DNA from: Gammaproteobacteria bacterium
GTDB taxonomy: Bacteria; Pseudomonadota; Gammaproteobacteria; Steroidobacterales; Steroidobacteraceae
Length of the DNA stretch: 5,445 nt
Assembly: GCA_020846815.1 (NCBI GenBank)
Contig: JADLDF010000185.1
Location: forward strand, 1 to 5,445
Reading direction: 5' to 3'
Shown: piece by piece, positions 4,910 to 5,445 of the stretch
Layout: every line of letters begins with the position of its first letter
Position numbering within the stretch: the first letter of the stretch is position 1
Notes under the pieces: model-generated
Databases searched by the model: none
What the model saw: the letters and a program-made list of their open reading frames with translations, nothing else
Told to the model about the DNA's origin: nothing
Position numbers and translations under genes: made by a program

Positions 4910-5445
4910 ATGCATGAGCGCGAACGTTGGCGAATCATCCTGGCGGCGCTCGAGAGCAACCAGGTCGTGACCGTGACGGGCATGCAGGCCCGCCTGCGCG
5001 CGAGCCCCGCGACGGTGCGCCGCGACTTCGCGCAGCTCGAGTCGCTGGGCAAGCTGCGCCGCGTGCACGGCGGCGCCGAGATCATCGCCGGCGCCGAGCC
5101 GCACCAGCTGGTGGGCCAGCAGTCGTTCGAAAAGAGCCGCCAGCTCAACGGCCCGCAGAAACGCGCCATCGCGCAGCGCGCTGCCGAGCTCTGCAGCGAT
5201 GGCGAGCCGATCATCATCGACGGCGGCTCGACGACCTACATGATGGCCGAGTTCATCCGCGAGCGTCCGCTGCAGGTGCTCACCAACTCGTTCCCGATCG
5301 CCGAGACGCTCTATCGCGGCGGCCGCACCCGCGTGCTGGTGCCGGGCGGCGAGATCTACCGCGAGCAGAACATCATCCTGAGCCCGTTCGACGACGGCGT
5401 GCTGCAGAGCTTCAACGCGGCACGCGTGTTCATGGGCGCGCAGGC
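4910..5445 (+). CDS. DeoR/GlpR-family transcriptional regulator of rhamnose genes (partial)
   Basis: The ATG at 4910 opens a frame of 178 codons still open at the right edge; about 70-90 residues are probably missing. The N-terminus (1-56) is a DeoR-type winged helix-turn-helix, with recognition segment SPATVRRDFAQLESLGKLRR (32-51) followed by VHGGA, close to the family pattern TxRRDLxxLExxGxLxRxHGGA. The rest is the start of the phosphosugar-sensing DeoR C-terminal domain: KRAIAQRAAELCSDG (84-98), IIIDGGSTTYMMAE (101-114), VLTNSFPIAETL (123-134) and RVLVPGGEIYRE (141-152). Such proteins usually repress sugar operons and release DNA on binding a phosphorylated sugar intermediate. Divergence from rhaDI makes this the likely local repressor, equivalent to the DeoR-type RhaR of rhizobia; it is unrelated to the AraC-type RhaR of E. 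coli, so no symbol is given. The effector (perhaps rhamnulose-1-phosphate) is inferred. The ribosome binding site is GCAGGA at 4896-4901. Confidence 0.9.
   Translation, partial: MHERERWRIILAALESNQVVTVTGMQARLRASPATVRRDFAQLESLGKLRRVHGGAEIIAGAEPHQLVGQQSFEKSRQLNGPQKRAIAQRAAELCSDGEPIIIDGGSTTYMMAEFIRERPLQVLTNSFPIAETLYRGGRTRVLVPGGEIYREQNIILSPFDDGVLQSFNAARVFMGAQ

Noticed and set aside
2569..4917. A 782-codon open frame on the plus strand, antisense to rhaD and ending just inside the regulator gene
   Set aside because: Its product is low-complexity Arg/Ala/Gly/Glu/Asp-rich with no recognisable domain. It lies opposite a clearly functional rhaD with intact motifs; long antisense frames are expected in GC-rich coding DNA.
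1..5445. tRNA, rRNA, CRISPR array, insertion sequence or attachment site
   Set aside because: I saw no cloverleaf-like sequence, no regularly spaced long repeats, no transposase motifs and no terminal inverted repeats with target duplications.

Overview
The window is high-GC proteobacterial DNA. Its core is an L-rhamnose catabolic locus. Two genes on the minus strand encode a bifunctional L-rhamnulose-1-phosphate aldolase/lactaldehyde dehydrogenase (rhaD, 2659-4725) and a Pseudomonas stutzeri-type L-rhamnose isomerase (rhaI, 1326-2624). A DeoR/GlpR-family repressor gene diverges from them on the plus strand (from 4910, cut by the window end). This is the rhizobial-style RhaR/RhaD/RhaI arrangement, not the E. 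coli rhaBAD/rhaSR one. The expected flow is L-rhamnose to L-rhamnulose (RhaI), then L-rhamnulose-1-phosphate (a kinase not present in this window), then dihydroxyacetone phosphate plus L-lactaldehyde (RhaD aldolase half), then L-lactate with NAD+ reduction (RhaD dehydrogenase half).

Layout from left to right. 1-93 (minus) is the first 31 codons of an NAD(P) transhydrogenase alpha subunit (pntA-like), continuing off the left edge. 94-419 is a GC-rich stretch with no convincing gene; it holds the pntA leader and a small repeat/dyad cluster. 420-1163 (minus) encodes a protein that aligns with the C-lobe of bacterial Pkn-type Ser/Thr kinases. It lacks the N-lobe and has lost the HRD, Lys and Asn catalytic-loop residues, so it is probably a membrane-anchored pseudokinase or a decaying remnant. 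1164-1325 is a short intergenic region with two hairpins, one overlapping the rhaI stop codon. 1326-4725 is rhaD-rhaI, with 34 nt between the genes and a strong AGGAGG before the GTG start of rhaI. 4726-4909 is the divergent control region, with an AT-rich array of 10-bp-phased repeats, a weak promoter for rhaDI and an inverted repeat that can involve the regulator's ribosome binding site.

The organism is most likely a high-GC proteobacterium. The C-terminal style of the kinase-like protein (an RYRARK segment followed by a membrane helix) resembles the kinase-TPR proteins of Xanthomonadales/Steroidobacter-like gammaproteobacteria, but this is only an impression. The rhamnose genes are a known system. 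The less ordinary items are the pseudokinase, the operator-like phased array and the possible leader switch before the regulator gene.
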